This document shows positions 17,177-29,031 of a stretch of DNA of 37,905 nt, in pieces; the stretch's first letter is position 1, and every line of letters begins with the position of its first letter. The notes under the pieces are model-generated. The model was given only the letters and a program-made list of their open reading frames with translations. It ran no database searches and was not told the origin of the DNA. This DNA comes from a bacterium (GTDB lineage: Bacteria > Spirochaetota > Spirochaetia > Treponematales > Rectinemataceae), in contig JAJXVS010000003.1 in assembly GCA_021782015.1 (NCBI GenBank), positions 1 through 37,905 of the forward strand, read 5' to 3'. The position numbers and the translations under genes were made by a program.

Positions 17177-19077
17177 ATCGTTTTAATTAGTCCCTTATCC
17201 GCGAGACCCGACTTGAGCTCGTCGCCCACGGCCTGGTCAAGGCAGATGAAGGCCTCGTTGTCCTTGAGGACGAGGGCGCCAACCGTCTCCTCGTCGAGCC
17301 TGTCGTCCAGGCAGACGAGGAGGACCTTCTCATGGAAGTCCGAGGTGACTTCTCGGATGCAGTTCTTCGTGAACTCCGGCCTCTCGCGAACCATCGAATG
17401 GAGGGGATAGCCCTCTAGAAGAAGGATCTCGGTGAAGAGCCCGTCGGCCACCGCCTTCCAGGTCGGCACGAGAGGCGTCACCGCCTGCGTGAAGAGCTCG
17501 TCGAGCCTCGCGATGTCCTCGCCATGGTAATCCTCCCAGCTCTTGAAGTTCGACTGGACGAGCTTGTACACCTTAAAACCGAGGTCGGGCGCGGCCTCGC
17601 CTTCGCCGGCAAAGAGCTCGCCCGCCGTGGAAGGAGCTTTTTCCTTCTCGGCCTTGATCTTCTTGATGACGCGGCGGATGCGCTCCTTGCCGATTTCGGC
17701 AATCGTTGCGTAGCCCGCCTTGGCCGCCTCGGAATCGGCAGGCACCTTCTCGGGCATCTGGACGAGAATGAATTTGCGATTGCCTCCGTCTTCCTTGTTC
17801 AGGTCGAGGACGGCGTGGGCTGTGGTGGCGGAGCCGGCGAAGAAGTCAAGGACTATTGAGCTATCGTTTGTGGCAATTTGTAGCATCCTATTTATTAAGG
17901 TTTTTGGTTTTGGGGTATCAAACACGCTCTGTTCTGAAAAAATCTCATTTAGCGATTTCTTTGCGTCATCGTTCGTGCCAACCTCTTCGGCCGTCCAAAG
18001 GGTCTGTGGAGTTAAGCCGGTTGCGATTTCAGAAAAGAAAGCCTTTTCTCGAGGAACATTATTCCCGTCTTCGCCGAACCAAATGCGGTTATCGGTGGTC
18101 ATCTCCATAAAACGCTCTTTTGTCACTATCCAGCATCTACCTGTTGGCGGCTGTATTATTCGTCCTCCAGGCGTTGTGATATCATAAAATTGACTCTTGG
18201 TAGCATGTCCAGCTTGTGCATTTAGCGATACCGATTGCCATGGACCCCGTGGGTCATTATCAGGATTCGAGTACCGTCTTTTCACTTCCTCTGTTAGTGG
18301 TAATAAGTTGCGGCTTTCTTCAAATTGCGGCTTAGTTCTGGAATAGCAGCAAATATGCTCGTAATTGAAGGAAAACACTCTTCGGTTTTCACGCGTTGTT
18401 CGCTTTTCCCAGCCGAAGGTCGCGATGAAATTTTCCTCCCCAAACACCTCATTCATAAGCATCCTGAGGTGGTGGACCTCGTTGTCGTCAATGCTTACGA
18501 AGATAACCCCGTCATCCATGAGGAGTTCGCGGGCAAGGCGGAGGCGGGGATACATCATCGAGAGCCACTTGGAATGGAAGCGACCGTCGGACTTCTTGTT
18601 CGTCGTAGTGGGCCGGCCCTCGCCGTCGAGCTGGCCGCTGCGCTTCAGGTAGTCCTTGAGGGGCTCGGTGAAATCGTCGTCGTAGACGAAGTCGTTGCCG
18701 GTGTTGTAGGGCGGGTCGATGTAGATCATCTTGACGCGGCCCGCGTAGCTCTTTCTGAGGAGCTTCAAGACCTCGAGGTTCTCGCCCTCGATGAAGATGT
18801 TCGAGCTCGTCAACTCGTCCATCCCCTCGCCAGGGCAGGGGACGAGGGTGCCTGAGGATGGGCGGCTCGCGAGGCGCCGGGCTTCGCGCTTTCCCGGCCA
18901 GGAGAGGCCGAAGTGCTCCGCATCGTCGCCCTCCTCCCCGAGGAGTCCCTCGAGGGCCCCTTTAAGAACGGACCAATTGATATTTCCGTCTGAAAAGGCC
19001 TCGGGAACCTGGTCTTTCAGGATGGCGAGGCGCTCCTCGTCGATGAAGGATCCTGGCTTGAGTCGCTCAATAGGCAT
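17173..19077 (-). CDS. mod: type III DNA modification methyltransferase, Mod subunit
   Basis: Adenine-N6 methyltransferase of 634 residues that recognises the target site and protects host DNA. The order is that of the beta class: catalytic motif IV DPPYNTGN (121-128) first, a central target-recognition region (about 225-405), then the SAM-binding motif DFFAGSATTAHA (411-422). VIFVSIDDNE (191-200) is another family hallmark. GAGGAG precedes the ATG and overlaps the stop of the upstream nuclease gene. The target-recognition segment (about 17862-18405) is clearly more AT-rich than the rest: 17881-17940 has 21 G+C of 60. That pattern indicates exchange of the recognition domain. Length and motifs look intact. 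Confidence 0.95.
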   Translation of the reverse strand: MPIERLKPGSFIDEERLAILKDQVPEAFSDGNINWSVLKGALEGLLGEEGDDAEHFGLSWPGKREARRLASRPSSGTLVPCPGEGMDELTSSNIFIEGENLEVLKLLRKSYAGRVKMIYIDPPYNTGNDFVYDDDFTEPLKDYLKRSGQLDGEGRPTTTNKKSDGRFHSKWLSMMYPRLRLARELLMDDGVIFVSIDDNEVHHLRMLMNEVFGEENFIATFGWEKRTTRENRRVFSFNYEHICCYSRTKPQFEESRNLLPLTEEVKRRYSNPDNDPRGPWQSVSLNAQAGHATKSQFYDITTPGGRIIQPPTGRCWIVTKERFMEMTTDNRIWFGEDGNNVPREKAFFSEIATGLTPQTLWTAEEVGTNDDAKKSLNEIFSEQSVFDTPKPKTLINRMLQIATNDSSIVLDFFAGSATTAHAVLDLNKEDGGNRKFILVQMPEKVPADSEAAKAGYATIAEIGKERIRRVIKKIKAEKEKAPSTAGELFAGEGEAAPDLGFKVYKLVQSNFKSWEDYHGEDIARLDELFTQAVTPLVPTWKAVADGLFTEILLLEGYPLHSMVRERPEFTKNCIREVTSDFHEKVLLVCLDDRLDEETVGALVLKDNEAFICLDQAVGDELKSGLADKGLIKTI

Positions 19078-19086
19078 GGGTTCTCC

Positions 19087-19890
19087 TCATTCTTCCTCGC
19101 GCAGGTTGCCGTCGATGAAATCCTCGGGGCTCGATTCGCTGCCGTAGTCGTCCAGCCAGCGTCTGAAACTCGAGTTGCCCCCCTCGCCCCGCACATGGGC
19201 GCGGAAGCTCGGGCACGAAAACCGAATGTCGCAGTTGCGACAGGTCTTCCAGGCGAAGATGTTGCGCTCGCCCTCTTCTTTTTCCTTGAGCCGCGAAGGC
19301 GGCGGCGCCTCGAAGCGGCCAGCCTCGATCGCCTCGACGGTACGGCCGAAGTCCTCGATCATCGCCTCCACTTCTTCCTCACTGTAACCCAAGGGAATCA
19401 CGGGATCCCAACCGGCGAGCTCTCTCTCCATTCCCTCCGCGCTGCCTGAGCGGATCGCGGCCTTGAGGCCCTGGGGCAGGGCGGTGGAGATGAGGGCGCA
19501 GTTGTCGAGCTCGTTCCCGCGAAGGCCCTTGTAGATATGGGCGTAGACGTTGAGCTGGGCCCGGTAGGAATCGAGGTTCGCCTCGATCGCCGCGCGCTCG
19601 GGCGTCTTCAGGTCGTACATCCAGGTCTCCTCGCCCTCCCTCACGATGTCGACGACGCCCTCGAGGCTGTAGCGAATGCCGCTTTCGGGGCTCCGACACT
19701 CGGGGAGGACGAGGTGGACCTCGGTCTCCGTGACCCTTTCGGCGATGGCCCGGTTCTTCTTCCAGTACCAGAGAACCTGCTGGAAGGCCTGTTCCTTGAC
19801 GAAATCGGTCACTACGTGACCGCCTTCGACCTTGAGGAATTCGTAGTTCTCCTCGAAGAGGGCGCGGATCTCCTGTTCGTCAAGGTTCAT
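19087..19890 (-). CDS. Fe-S PD-(D/E)XK nuclease subunit, RecB/AddB/Cas4-like
   Basis: Protein of 267 residues with the catalytic half of a RecB-type nuclease. GVVDIV supplies Asp81, MYDLKTPE supplies Asp93 and Lys95 (D-x-K motif), and QLNVYAHIY (about 112-120) is the usual Q-x(3)-Y helix motif. Three C-terminal cysteines form CxxCx5C (Cys217, Cys220, Cys226), the pattern that closes a 4Fe-4S cluster in AddB and Cas4. The fourth cysteine and the first helix normally lie upstream in the same chain, and here appear at the end of the helicase gene. The ATG overlaps the helicase stop (ATGA). It would resect or cut DNA together with the helicase. Confidence 0.85.
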   Translation of the reverse strand: MNLDEQEIRALFEENYEFLKVEGGHVVTDFVKEQAFQQVLWYWKKNRAIAERVTETEVHLVLPECRSPESGIRYSLEGVVDIVREGEETWMYDLKTPERAAIEANLDSYRAQLNVYAHIYKGLRGNELDNCALISTALPQGLKAAIRSGSAEGMERELAGWDPVIPLGYSEEEVEAMIEDFGRTVEAIEAGRFEAPPPSRLKEKEEGERNIFAWKTCRNCDIRFSCPSFRAHVRGEGGNSSFRRWLDDYGSESSPEDFIDGNLREEE

Positions 19891-22502
19891 GGCTTGTCTC
19901 CCGTGGCGGCGGCCCCGGCCTCAGCCTCTGCCTTGGCCATGACAAGGTGGTGGAGGTCTTCGATCGTCTCATGGACGAGGCGGCCGAAGAACATGGACTG
20001 GCCGCGGGAGGGGACGAAGCCGTACTTGCGGAAGGCCATGTAATTCCTTGGGCATTTGCGGTAGGGAAGGTAGTCGCCGGTGAAGCTGTAGCTTCTCCCC
20101 TCTTTGTCGGCCTCCTCCCGCGCAGCGGGCAGGGTGGCCGGGTCCAGCTCCGCAAGGGTGGGCAGGCTGGCACATTCGAAGATTTCCTTGAACGCCGGGC
20201 TGGCCGCCTTGGCGTGGGTGAAGCGGGGAAGGATGAGGAGGCTGCGGGCGCGGGAGAGGGCCACATAGAAGGCGCGCATCGTATCGAAGCCGTCGGTCCT
20301 GTCCAGCGGCTCGCCATCGCGGCCTGAAAGTTCCCGCATCGTCGTTTCGATGCGGGACGCCTCACGAGGCTCGCGGTACACCGAGCCGAGCACGACGACG
20401 GGGAACTCGAGGCCCTTGGCCTGGTGGATTGTCAGGAAGGGGACGCGGCCCTTGGGAAAGGGGTCGTCCACGTTCTCGTACTCGGACTCACCGAGGCGGA
20501 AGAGGGCGTAGAGGTAGGACGAGAAGAAGGCGTTGACGAAGCGGTCTTCCACGAGGTTCTGGCCCGCGATGACAGGGCCGTATTCCTCGGTGTAGCGGGC
20601 GAGGTATTGGGTGATGAGCCCGAGGTTGCAGATCGGTCCCTCGTCCCGGCCGCTCTCGGCCTCCTCGTAGGCCGAGCGGAAGCAACTAAAACCATTCAAT
20701 TGGTAGAAAAGATCAAGAACGCCCCAATCCATTGCGGTTACGCGGTTGAGAAGGTAGCGGAGGCGAAGGGGCGAGCCTTCCATCTGTCGCTTTTTGATGA
20801 GTTCGTTGACGCCGTGGGACTGGAGGGCCTTTTGCACGCGGAGGGAGAGCGAGGCTTCCTTGGCGATCCTCTGCGGAAGGCCCGGCTGGACTGTGGATTC
20901 GAGGTCGAGGCCGCGGCTCTCAGCCCACGAGAGGAGGGTCGTGTAATCCGCGGCAGCTTCATCCAATTCGGCCCGCCGCTCGCGGACAAAGGAGCGAAGG
21001 AGGGGATCGGCGGCGGTCAGTTCTTCAGCGCGGGCGCGGCAGGCGGCCATCCAGTCCTGGAACTCCCGGAATCCGGCGCTCGCGTCGCCCCGCTCCCTGT
21101 GCCGAGGGCGACCGAACACTTCCTGGCAGAGGCCGAAAAAGACGCGGGCCTCCTCGACTTCAAGAAAGCGGCCTGCACGTGGCGCGTAGTACGGAATCTC
21201 CGCTTCCTTGAGCGCCTCGATGAAGCCATGGACGCGGCTGTTCATCCCGCCAAAGCCCTTCATGGCGGGAAAGAGGAAGGCGGCCTGGTTGTAGTCCGAG
21301 ATCGCCCCGCTCTCGCGGAGTCGCTTTATGGAGGCGACGATCTCCCGGTAGACATCCTCGGCCTTGGCGTGGCTCGACGTGACCACCGCCGTCCCCTCGT
21401 CCGCGCTCGCGGCGACGATTCCCTTGTCCGCGATCCTCCACGCGCCGAGGGGGCTTTCGGGTCGCGACCAGTCCGCGCGGCGGATGAAATCGGAATAGAG
21501 ACCGACGATGGCCTTTCGCGAGCGATAGTTGACGTTGAGGTCGATCCTCCGCGGCGCCACACCGAGCCGGGCCGCGCAACGGCTTTCGAAGTCGACGAGG
21601 TTTTCGACGGTCGCCCCGCGGAAGCGGTAGAGCGCCTGATCATCGTCCCCGACCACGCAGAGCTTGCGGCTTCCCGATGCGAGGGCGAAAAAAAGGGCCT
21701 CCTGGATCGCGTTCGTGTCTTGGTACTCGTCGATGATGACATGGTCGAAGACGCTGCCCGCCACGGCGCTCTGGGCAAAGCGGCCGTATGCCGCCTGCTG
21801 GAGGAGGGAAAAATCGACGCGCTCCGTCGCCTTCCCCGTGGCCAGGTCGCGCTTGTAGCGGGCGTACATTCGAAGCAGGGATTTGAGCGTTTCGTCCCCT
21901 GTCGCCGTTTCGGCCCCCTGCCAGTTTTCCTCGGATAGGCGGTTGAAGAAGGCCATGCAAGCCTGGACGGCATGGTGGCGGGAATAGGAGTCGCTGCCCT
22001 GCATCCAGGCGTTGATCGCCCTCTGGGCCGACTCCTCATCCGGGAAGCCTCCCTCCTTGATGAGCTCCGCCCAATACCGGCGATTGTAGAGCATGAAGTA
22101 TTGCCCTAGCTCATCGAGGAGGACAGGAGCCCTCTTACGGGATTGCGAGTCGCTGAATCGCCTATCCACCAGGAACTTCTGGCAGAGCGAGTGGACGGTG
22201 CCGATCGAGATGCTCGAAAGGTCATAGGCCTTCCCGGTCTCATTGGTGACCAGGGCGAGGAGGGCCAGGAGACCTTCTTTGAGTTGTCGGGCTGCCTTTT
22301 CGGTAAAGGTGGCGAGCATGATGCGGGAAGGAGCCACATCCCGAAAGACCAGTAGGTTGAGGGTTCTCCATAAGAGCACGTGGGTCTTTCCAGAACCGGG
22401 TCCCGCCGTCAAGAACAGCGGGCCGTCTTCGTGGATGATGGCCGCGCGCTGGGCATCATTCGGATGGAATTCCCTCTTTTTGAATAGTGATTCCAAATTC
22501 AT
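19887..22502 (-). CDS. UvrD/Rep-type superfamily 1 helicase with start of a nuclease domain
   Basis: DNA helicase of 871 residues. Motifs: Q-motif region with FHPNDAQRAAI, Walker A TAGPGSGKT (32-40), Walker B IIDEYQDTN (256-264), GDDDQALYRFRGA (285-297), NVNYRS (323-328), FLTIHQAKGLEFPVV in the second half, and YVALSRARSLLIL as motif VI. The last ~56 residues match the beginning of a RecB-family nuclease: KCPRNY, then GRLVHETIEDLHH. The rest of that nuclease is the next gene. I start at ATG 22502 because the residues upstream of it look non-coding and a promoter sits just ahead; the frame is open to 22718. No Shine-Dalgarno sequence is visible, compatible with a leaderless mRNA. It heads the type III island. 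Confidence 0.9.
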   Translation of the reverse strand: MNLESLFKKREFHPNDAQRAAIIHEDGPLFLTAGPGSGKTHVLLWRTLNLLVFRDVAPSRIMLATFTEKAARQLKEGLLALLALVTNETGKAYDLSSISIGTVHSLCQKFLVDRRFSDSQSRKRAPVLLDELGQYFMLYNRRYWAELIKEGGFPDEESAQRAINAWMQGSDSYSRHHAVQACMAFFNRLSEENWQGAETATGDETLKSLLRMYARYKRDLATGKATERVDFSLLQQAAYGRFAQSAVAGSVFDHVIIDEYQDTNAIQEALFFALASGSRKLCVVGDDDQALYRFRGATVENLVDFESRCAARLGVAPRRIDLNVNYRSRKAIVGLYSDFIRRADWSRPESPLGAWRIADKGIVAASADEGTAVVTSSHAKAEDVYREIVASIKRLRESGAISDYNQAAFLFPAMKGFGGMNSRVHGFIEALKEAEIPYYAPRAGRFLEVEEARVFFGLCQEVFGRPRHRERGDASAGFREFQDWMAACRARAEELTAADPLLRSFVRERRAELDEAAADYTTLLSWAESRGLDLESTVQPGLPQRIAKEASLSLRVQKALQSHGVNELIKKRQMEGSPLRLRYLLNRVTAMDWGVLDLFYQLNGFSCFRSAYEEAESGRDEGPICNLGLITQYLARYTEEYGPVIAGQNLVEDRFVNAFFSSYLYALFRLGESEYENVDDPFPKGRVPFLTIHQAKGLEFPVVVLGSVYREPREASRIETTMRELSGRDGEPLDRTDGFDTMRAFYVALSRARSLLILPRFTHAKAASPAFKEIFECASLPTLAELDPATLPAAREEADKEGRSYSFTGDYLPYRKCPRNYMAFRKYGFVPSRGQSMFFGRLVHETIEDLHHLVMAKAEAEAGAAATGDKP

Positions 22503-22512
22503 ACTACGAAGG

Positions 22513-22541
22513 ATTCTCTCGCACCCTCGAGCTTCTGTCAA
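22513..22541 (-). promoter_or_regulatory. candidate promoter of the defence operon
   Basis: On the leftward strand a consensus -35 TTGACA (22536-22541) lies 17 bp before GAGAAT (22513-22518, 4 of 6 matches to TATAAT). Transcription would begin within a few bases of the ATG at 22502, giving a leaderless or nearly leaderless message. Confidence 0.45.
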
Positions 22542-22626
22542 TTCGCGAAGTGCCCGGAGGGTCTGACCCTTGGGTAGAACCGATCGCCGCGAACAGCCTC
22601 GCCAAATCCAAAAGGGGGGTAGCGGA

Positions 22627-22664
22627 AAAGACGGCGCCCTCGTCCAGACGAGGGCGCCGTCTTT
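22627..22664. terminator. strong hairpin between nifJ and the defence operon
   Basis: A perfect 17-bp stem (AAAGACGGCGCCCTCGT and its reverse complement) with a 4-base loop. Stems end in short A/T runs on both sides, so it could stop transcription in either direction, though neither run is long. It would insulate the helicase operon from nifJ read-through. Confidence 0.6.
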
Positions 22665-22747
22665 GGAGCGTGGGGGGAACGCGTAAGCGAGGCGCCCGCC
22701 CGAGAGATGAGGCCTCACATCCCTTTTCGCTTTCCCCCCCCCTTCCG

Positions 22748-22784
22748 AAAAAAAGAGAGCCGCCCTTTCGGACGGCCCTCTCTC
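22748..22784 (-). terminator. intrinsic terminator of nifJ
   Basis: Read leftward, AGAGAG pairs with CTCTCT and CCGTCC with GGGCGG (one GU pair) around a GAAA tetraloop, with a GG bulge, followed by a run of seven or more T. It lies 20 bp past the nifJ stop. Confidence 0.85.
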
Positions 22785-22804
22785 AATTCAGATAATGATA
22801 GTTA

Positions 22805-26380
<3,576 letters not shown>

Positions 26381-26434
26381 ACATTATCCTTGCGGAAGGA
26401 AGGTTGGGGATGGCGCTCCGGGTGGAGCGGCCAA

Positions 26435-26463
26435 AGTCTAGTTATTTTTGGGGCTTTATTCAA
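26435..26463 (-). promoter_or_regulatory. sigma-70 promoter of nifJ
   Basis: On the leftward strand TTGAAT (26458-26463) and TAGACT (26435-26440) are spaced by 17 bp in a locally AT-rich patch. The expected 5' leader is about 50 bases. Confidence 0.6.
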
Positions 26464-26661
26464 TAAGCGGAATAAAGGCAAAGGTTCATGGATCGATAGG
26501 TCTAGATTCTATCCAGAATGGCCCGAGGGGGGGCGCGGGCCGAGGTGGCCGGCGTGGGGCCGAGCGACGCGTTGGCGCTGCAAGCCGATGTGGGGCCGAG
26601 CGCCGCGCCGCGGGTTGGCCAAATGGCCCCGGCTGCCGATAATGATGTGGGAAGGTACGCC
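26464..26661. other. gap upstream of the propeller protein, short direct repeat
   Basis: The frame of the downstream gene is open back to 26518, but a signal peptide and GGAAGG site place the true start at 26662. GTGGGGCCGAGCG occurs twice (26554-26566 and 26590-26602) in a very GC-rich tract. I see no clear promoter for the rightward gene. Confidence 0.4.
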
Positions 26662-29013
26662 ATGATGAAACGACGAGTTCTCGCCTGCGCGATCGCAGGC
26701 CTCATCGCCTCGGGGCTCGGGGCCGATGTGACGTTCAAAGGACCCGATTTCTCGACGACGGGAACGTTGCTCTTCGGCGCCAATTTTGCGCTGCCGGGCG
26801 GCGATTCCTATGACGCGCTCTTCGCGGCCGATCCCGCGAGCGGCGACATTCGCAGTCTGAGCTTCTATCCCGAATCGATGAGTCTCGTGGACAGCGGTCG
26901 CCGCCTGGAGATCCGCAATCGCTTCGGGCTCTACCGGACGGACAACGACTTCGCCAATCCCGAGGCCGTGCCCGGTTTCCCCGGTTTCGAGCGCGGTTCT
27001 CCCATCGTGAGCGGCAACCTGCCTCCCTCGGCGACGAGTCCCGACGGGGTTTGGGTCCTGCTCGCCGAGGCCAGCTCGGCGGCCTATGGGCGCCTCGTGC
27101 TCTACGATACTCGCTCGGGAGCCCGCAGCGTCGTCGTCGAAGGCATCGAGTATTCCGTCAACCGGGTCCATGCCCGCTGGTCGCCCGACTCGCGCTATTT
27201 CGTCTACGCCAAGTCAGGTTCCATCTATTATTACTCCATCGAGCAGCTCGCGGCCTCGCGCGTGATCGACGAGGGGTATCGCCGCATCGGTCCCGGCCGC
27301 GTCGAGGCCGTGCGCTGGGCCCTCGACGGGAGCCTTTACTATCTTCGCGATACGGCCCTCTACCGCGTCCTTCCGGCCGAATTCTTTACGCAGGCCCTCT
27401 ATCAGGGCATTGCCGGCATGGGGAGCCTGGCCGGCAAGCTTCCCTTTCCCTTCGATCCGAATTTCGACGAGTACTGGGTGGGCGCCGACGGCCAGCGCAT
27501 CATTTTTTCCAAGGGCGGCCGCAATCTCTTCCTGATCTACCTCAATCCCGATGATTATGGGTCGAAGGCCCGCGTGGCGGCCCTTCCTTATCTGTTTTTG
27601 CAGGGTGGAACGAGGGTTCGCGATGTGCTCTGGCCCGCTTTGGGCCAGGTGACCGTACTTACGGGAACGATCAGGGGGGGGGAGGTGACAACCGGGGCCT
27701 GGCGCTTCGACGCCCCCGCCGATCCTTCGCAGCTGGGGCTCGCTCCCAAGGTGGCAGAGCTCGACGCCGGCGGCGCTGTCGAGGCTCGGCTTTCTCCTGA
27801 TGGATCGAAGGTCGCGCTTGCGGGGGCTTCGGGTGTCGTCGTCCGCGATTATGACAGCTGGAAGCCCCTCGCCACGCTGCCTACGGCCAACTCCTTTCAT
27901 GTGCTGTGGCGTGACGACAGCAAGCTCGTCATCGGCAGCCGCGATTATATTCAGGGCTGGGATCTTGGTTCGGGCGATGTGACGACGATCGCCCTGTCGC
28001 GCGTAAAGGATTTCGGCTGGTCAGACGACGGGTCGATCGTCGCGAGTGTGGGTGCTACGACCTGGCGGCGCGACCCGCCACCCCTCGGGCAGAAGGCGCA
28101 GAGCAAGATTTCGGTCTCGGGTCAGTCGGGGGTTCCGGTTTCGTGGACCAAGGCGAACCTTCCGGGGCACCGGGATGCCTCGACGGTCGCTCCGGACTGG
28201 CGGGTCTACCTGGACAATCTCGCCGCGGGGCCGTATCGGAATATCGTGATGATCAGGGATATCAAGGGTCTCGGCACCACTTCGCTCTTTCCCATCCCGA
28301 AAAACACCTGGGCGGCCTTTCCCGCCACGGACGACCCCCGCGATCCGAATCTCTTCGATCATGGCTCGCGCATTCGGCGACGGGAGGTCGCCCTGACCTT
28401 CGATGCCCTCGATTCGGCCGACGGCCTCGTGAGCGTCCTCGGCAGCCTCGCCGAAAACGGGATCAAGGCCACCTTCTTCGTGAATGGCGAGTTTGTGCGC
28501 CGCGATCCCGGGGCGTCGCGACTTCTCGCCGATTCGGGCCAGGAGATCGGCTCGATGTTCTTTACCGCCATCGATCCGACCGACGCCCGCTTCGGCAACG
28601 ATCGGAATTATGTGCGGCGCGGACTCGCCCGCGCCGAGGATCTCTGGTTCCACGCGACGGGCAAGGAGCTTTCGGGGCTGTGGCACACGCCCTGGTACAC
28701 GACCAATTCGGAGGTGACCGCCGCCGGGCTCTCGATGAATTATCTCTATGTCGGCCGCGACATCGATCCGTTGGACTGGGTGGGGAGGAGCGACGCGACT
28801 CGAATGCCGGGGGCCTATCGCTCGTCCCACCGCATTGTGGAAGACATCATGGCGAAAGTTAAGCCCGGTTCCATCATTCCCATTCGAATCGGGGTGCCCG
28901 ATGGGGGGAGGGATGATTACCTTTTCAACGAACTGCCCCTCCTGATCGACGATCTTCGGAGCGAAGGGTATGGTATCGTGCCCATTTCGACTCTGATGAG
29001 CCATGCAGAATAG
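26662..29013 (+). CDS. secreted beta-propeller protein with degenerate NodB (polysaccharide deacetylase) domain
   Basis: Exported protein of 783 residues. The N-terminus MMKRRVLACAIAGLIASGLGA is a signal peptide. Residues about 60-500 contain repeats of the TolB/WD type (for example SPDSRYFVYAKSGSIYYY, LSPDGSKVALAGASGVVVRDY, WSDDGSIVASVG), suggesting a beta-propeller. Residues about 572-783 are a polysaccharide-deacetylase fold. Here the usual TFDD motif reads TFDALD (Asp581 kept, second Asp displaced), the metal-binding H-x3-H motif is replaced by GSMFFTAID with no His, and RxPxG reads HTPWYT. The enzyme is therefore probably inactive and may bind glycan. GGAAGG precedes the ATG by 8 bp. The Lon-like gene follows after 18 bp, probably in one operon. 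Confidence 0.75.
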   Translation: MMKRRVLACAIAGLIASGLGADVTFKGPDFSTTGTLLFGANFALPGGDSYDALFAADPASGDIRSLSFYPESMSLVDSGRRLEIRNRFGLYRTDNDFANPEAVPGFPGFERGSPIVSGNLPPSATSPDGVWVLLAEASSAAYGRLVLYDTRSGARSVVVEGIEYSVNRVHARWSPDSRYFVYAKSGSIYYYSIEQLAASRVIDEGYRRIGPGRVEAVRWALDGSLYYLRDTALYRVLPAEFFTQALYQGIAGMGSLAGKLPFPFDPNFDEYWVGADGQRIIFSKGGRNLFLIYLNPDDYGSKARVAALPYLFLQGGTRVRDVLWPALGQVTVLTGTIRGGEVTTGAWRFDAPADPSQLGLAPKVAELDAGGAVEARLSPDGSKVALAGASGVVVRDYDSWKPLATLPTANSFHVLWRDDSKLVIGSRDYIQGWDLGSGDVTTIALSRVKDFGWSDDGSIVASVGATTWRRDPPPLGQKAQSKISVSGQSGVPVSWTKANLPGHRDASTVAPDWRVYLDNLAAGPYRNIVMIRDIKGLGTTSLFPIPKNTWAAFPATDDPRDPNLFDHGSRIRRREVALTFDALDSADGLVSVLGSLAENGIKATFFVNGEFVRRDPGASRLLADSGQEIGSMFFTAIDPTDARFGNDRNYVRRGLARAEDLWFHATGKELSGLWHTPWYTTNSEVTAAGLSMNYLYVGRDIDPLDWVGRSDATRMPGAYRSSHRIVEDIMAKVKPGSIIPIRIGVPDGGRDDYLFNELPLLIDDLRSEGYGIVPISTLMSHAE

Positions 29014-29031
29014 GGACCAACTGGAGGACAG

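Noticed and set aside
20424-21938. Open frame of 504 codons on the + strand opposite the helicase
   Set aside because: Shadow of the UvrD motifs on the other strand.
22627-22664. Strong hairpin considered as a phage attachment or transposon end
   Set aside because: No flanking direct repeat or integrase; position between two transcription units fits a terminator better.
26518-26661. N-terminal extension of the propeller protein
   Set aside because: A signal peptide and a ribosome-binding site place the start at 26662; the extension is low-complexity and GC-rich.
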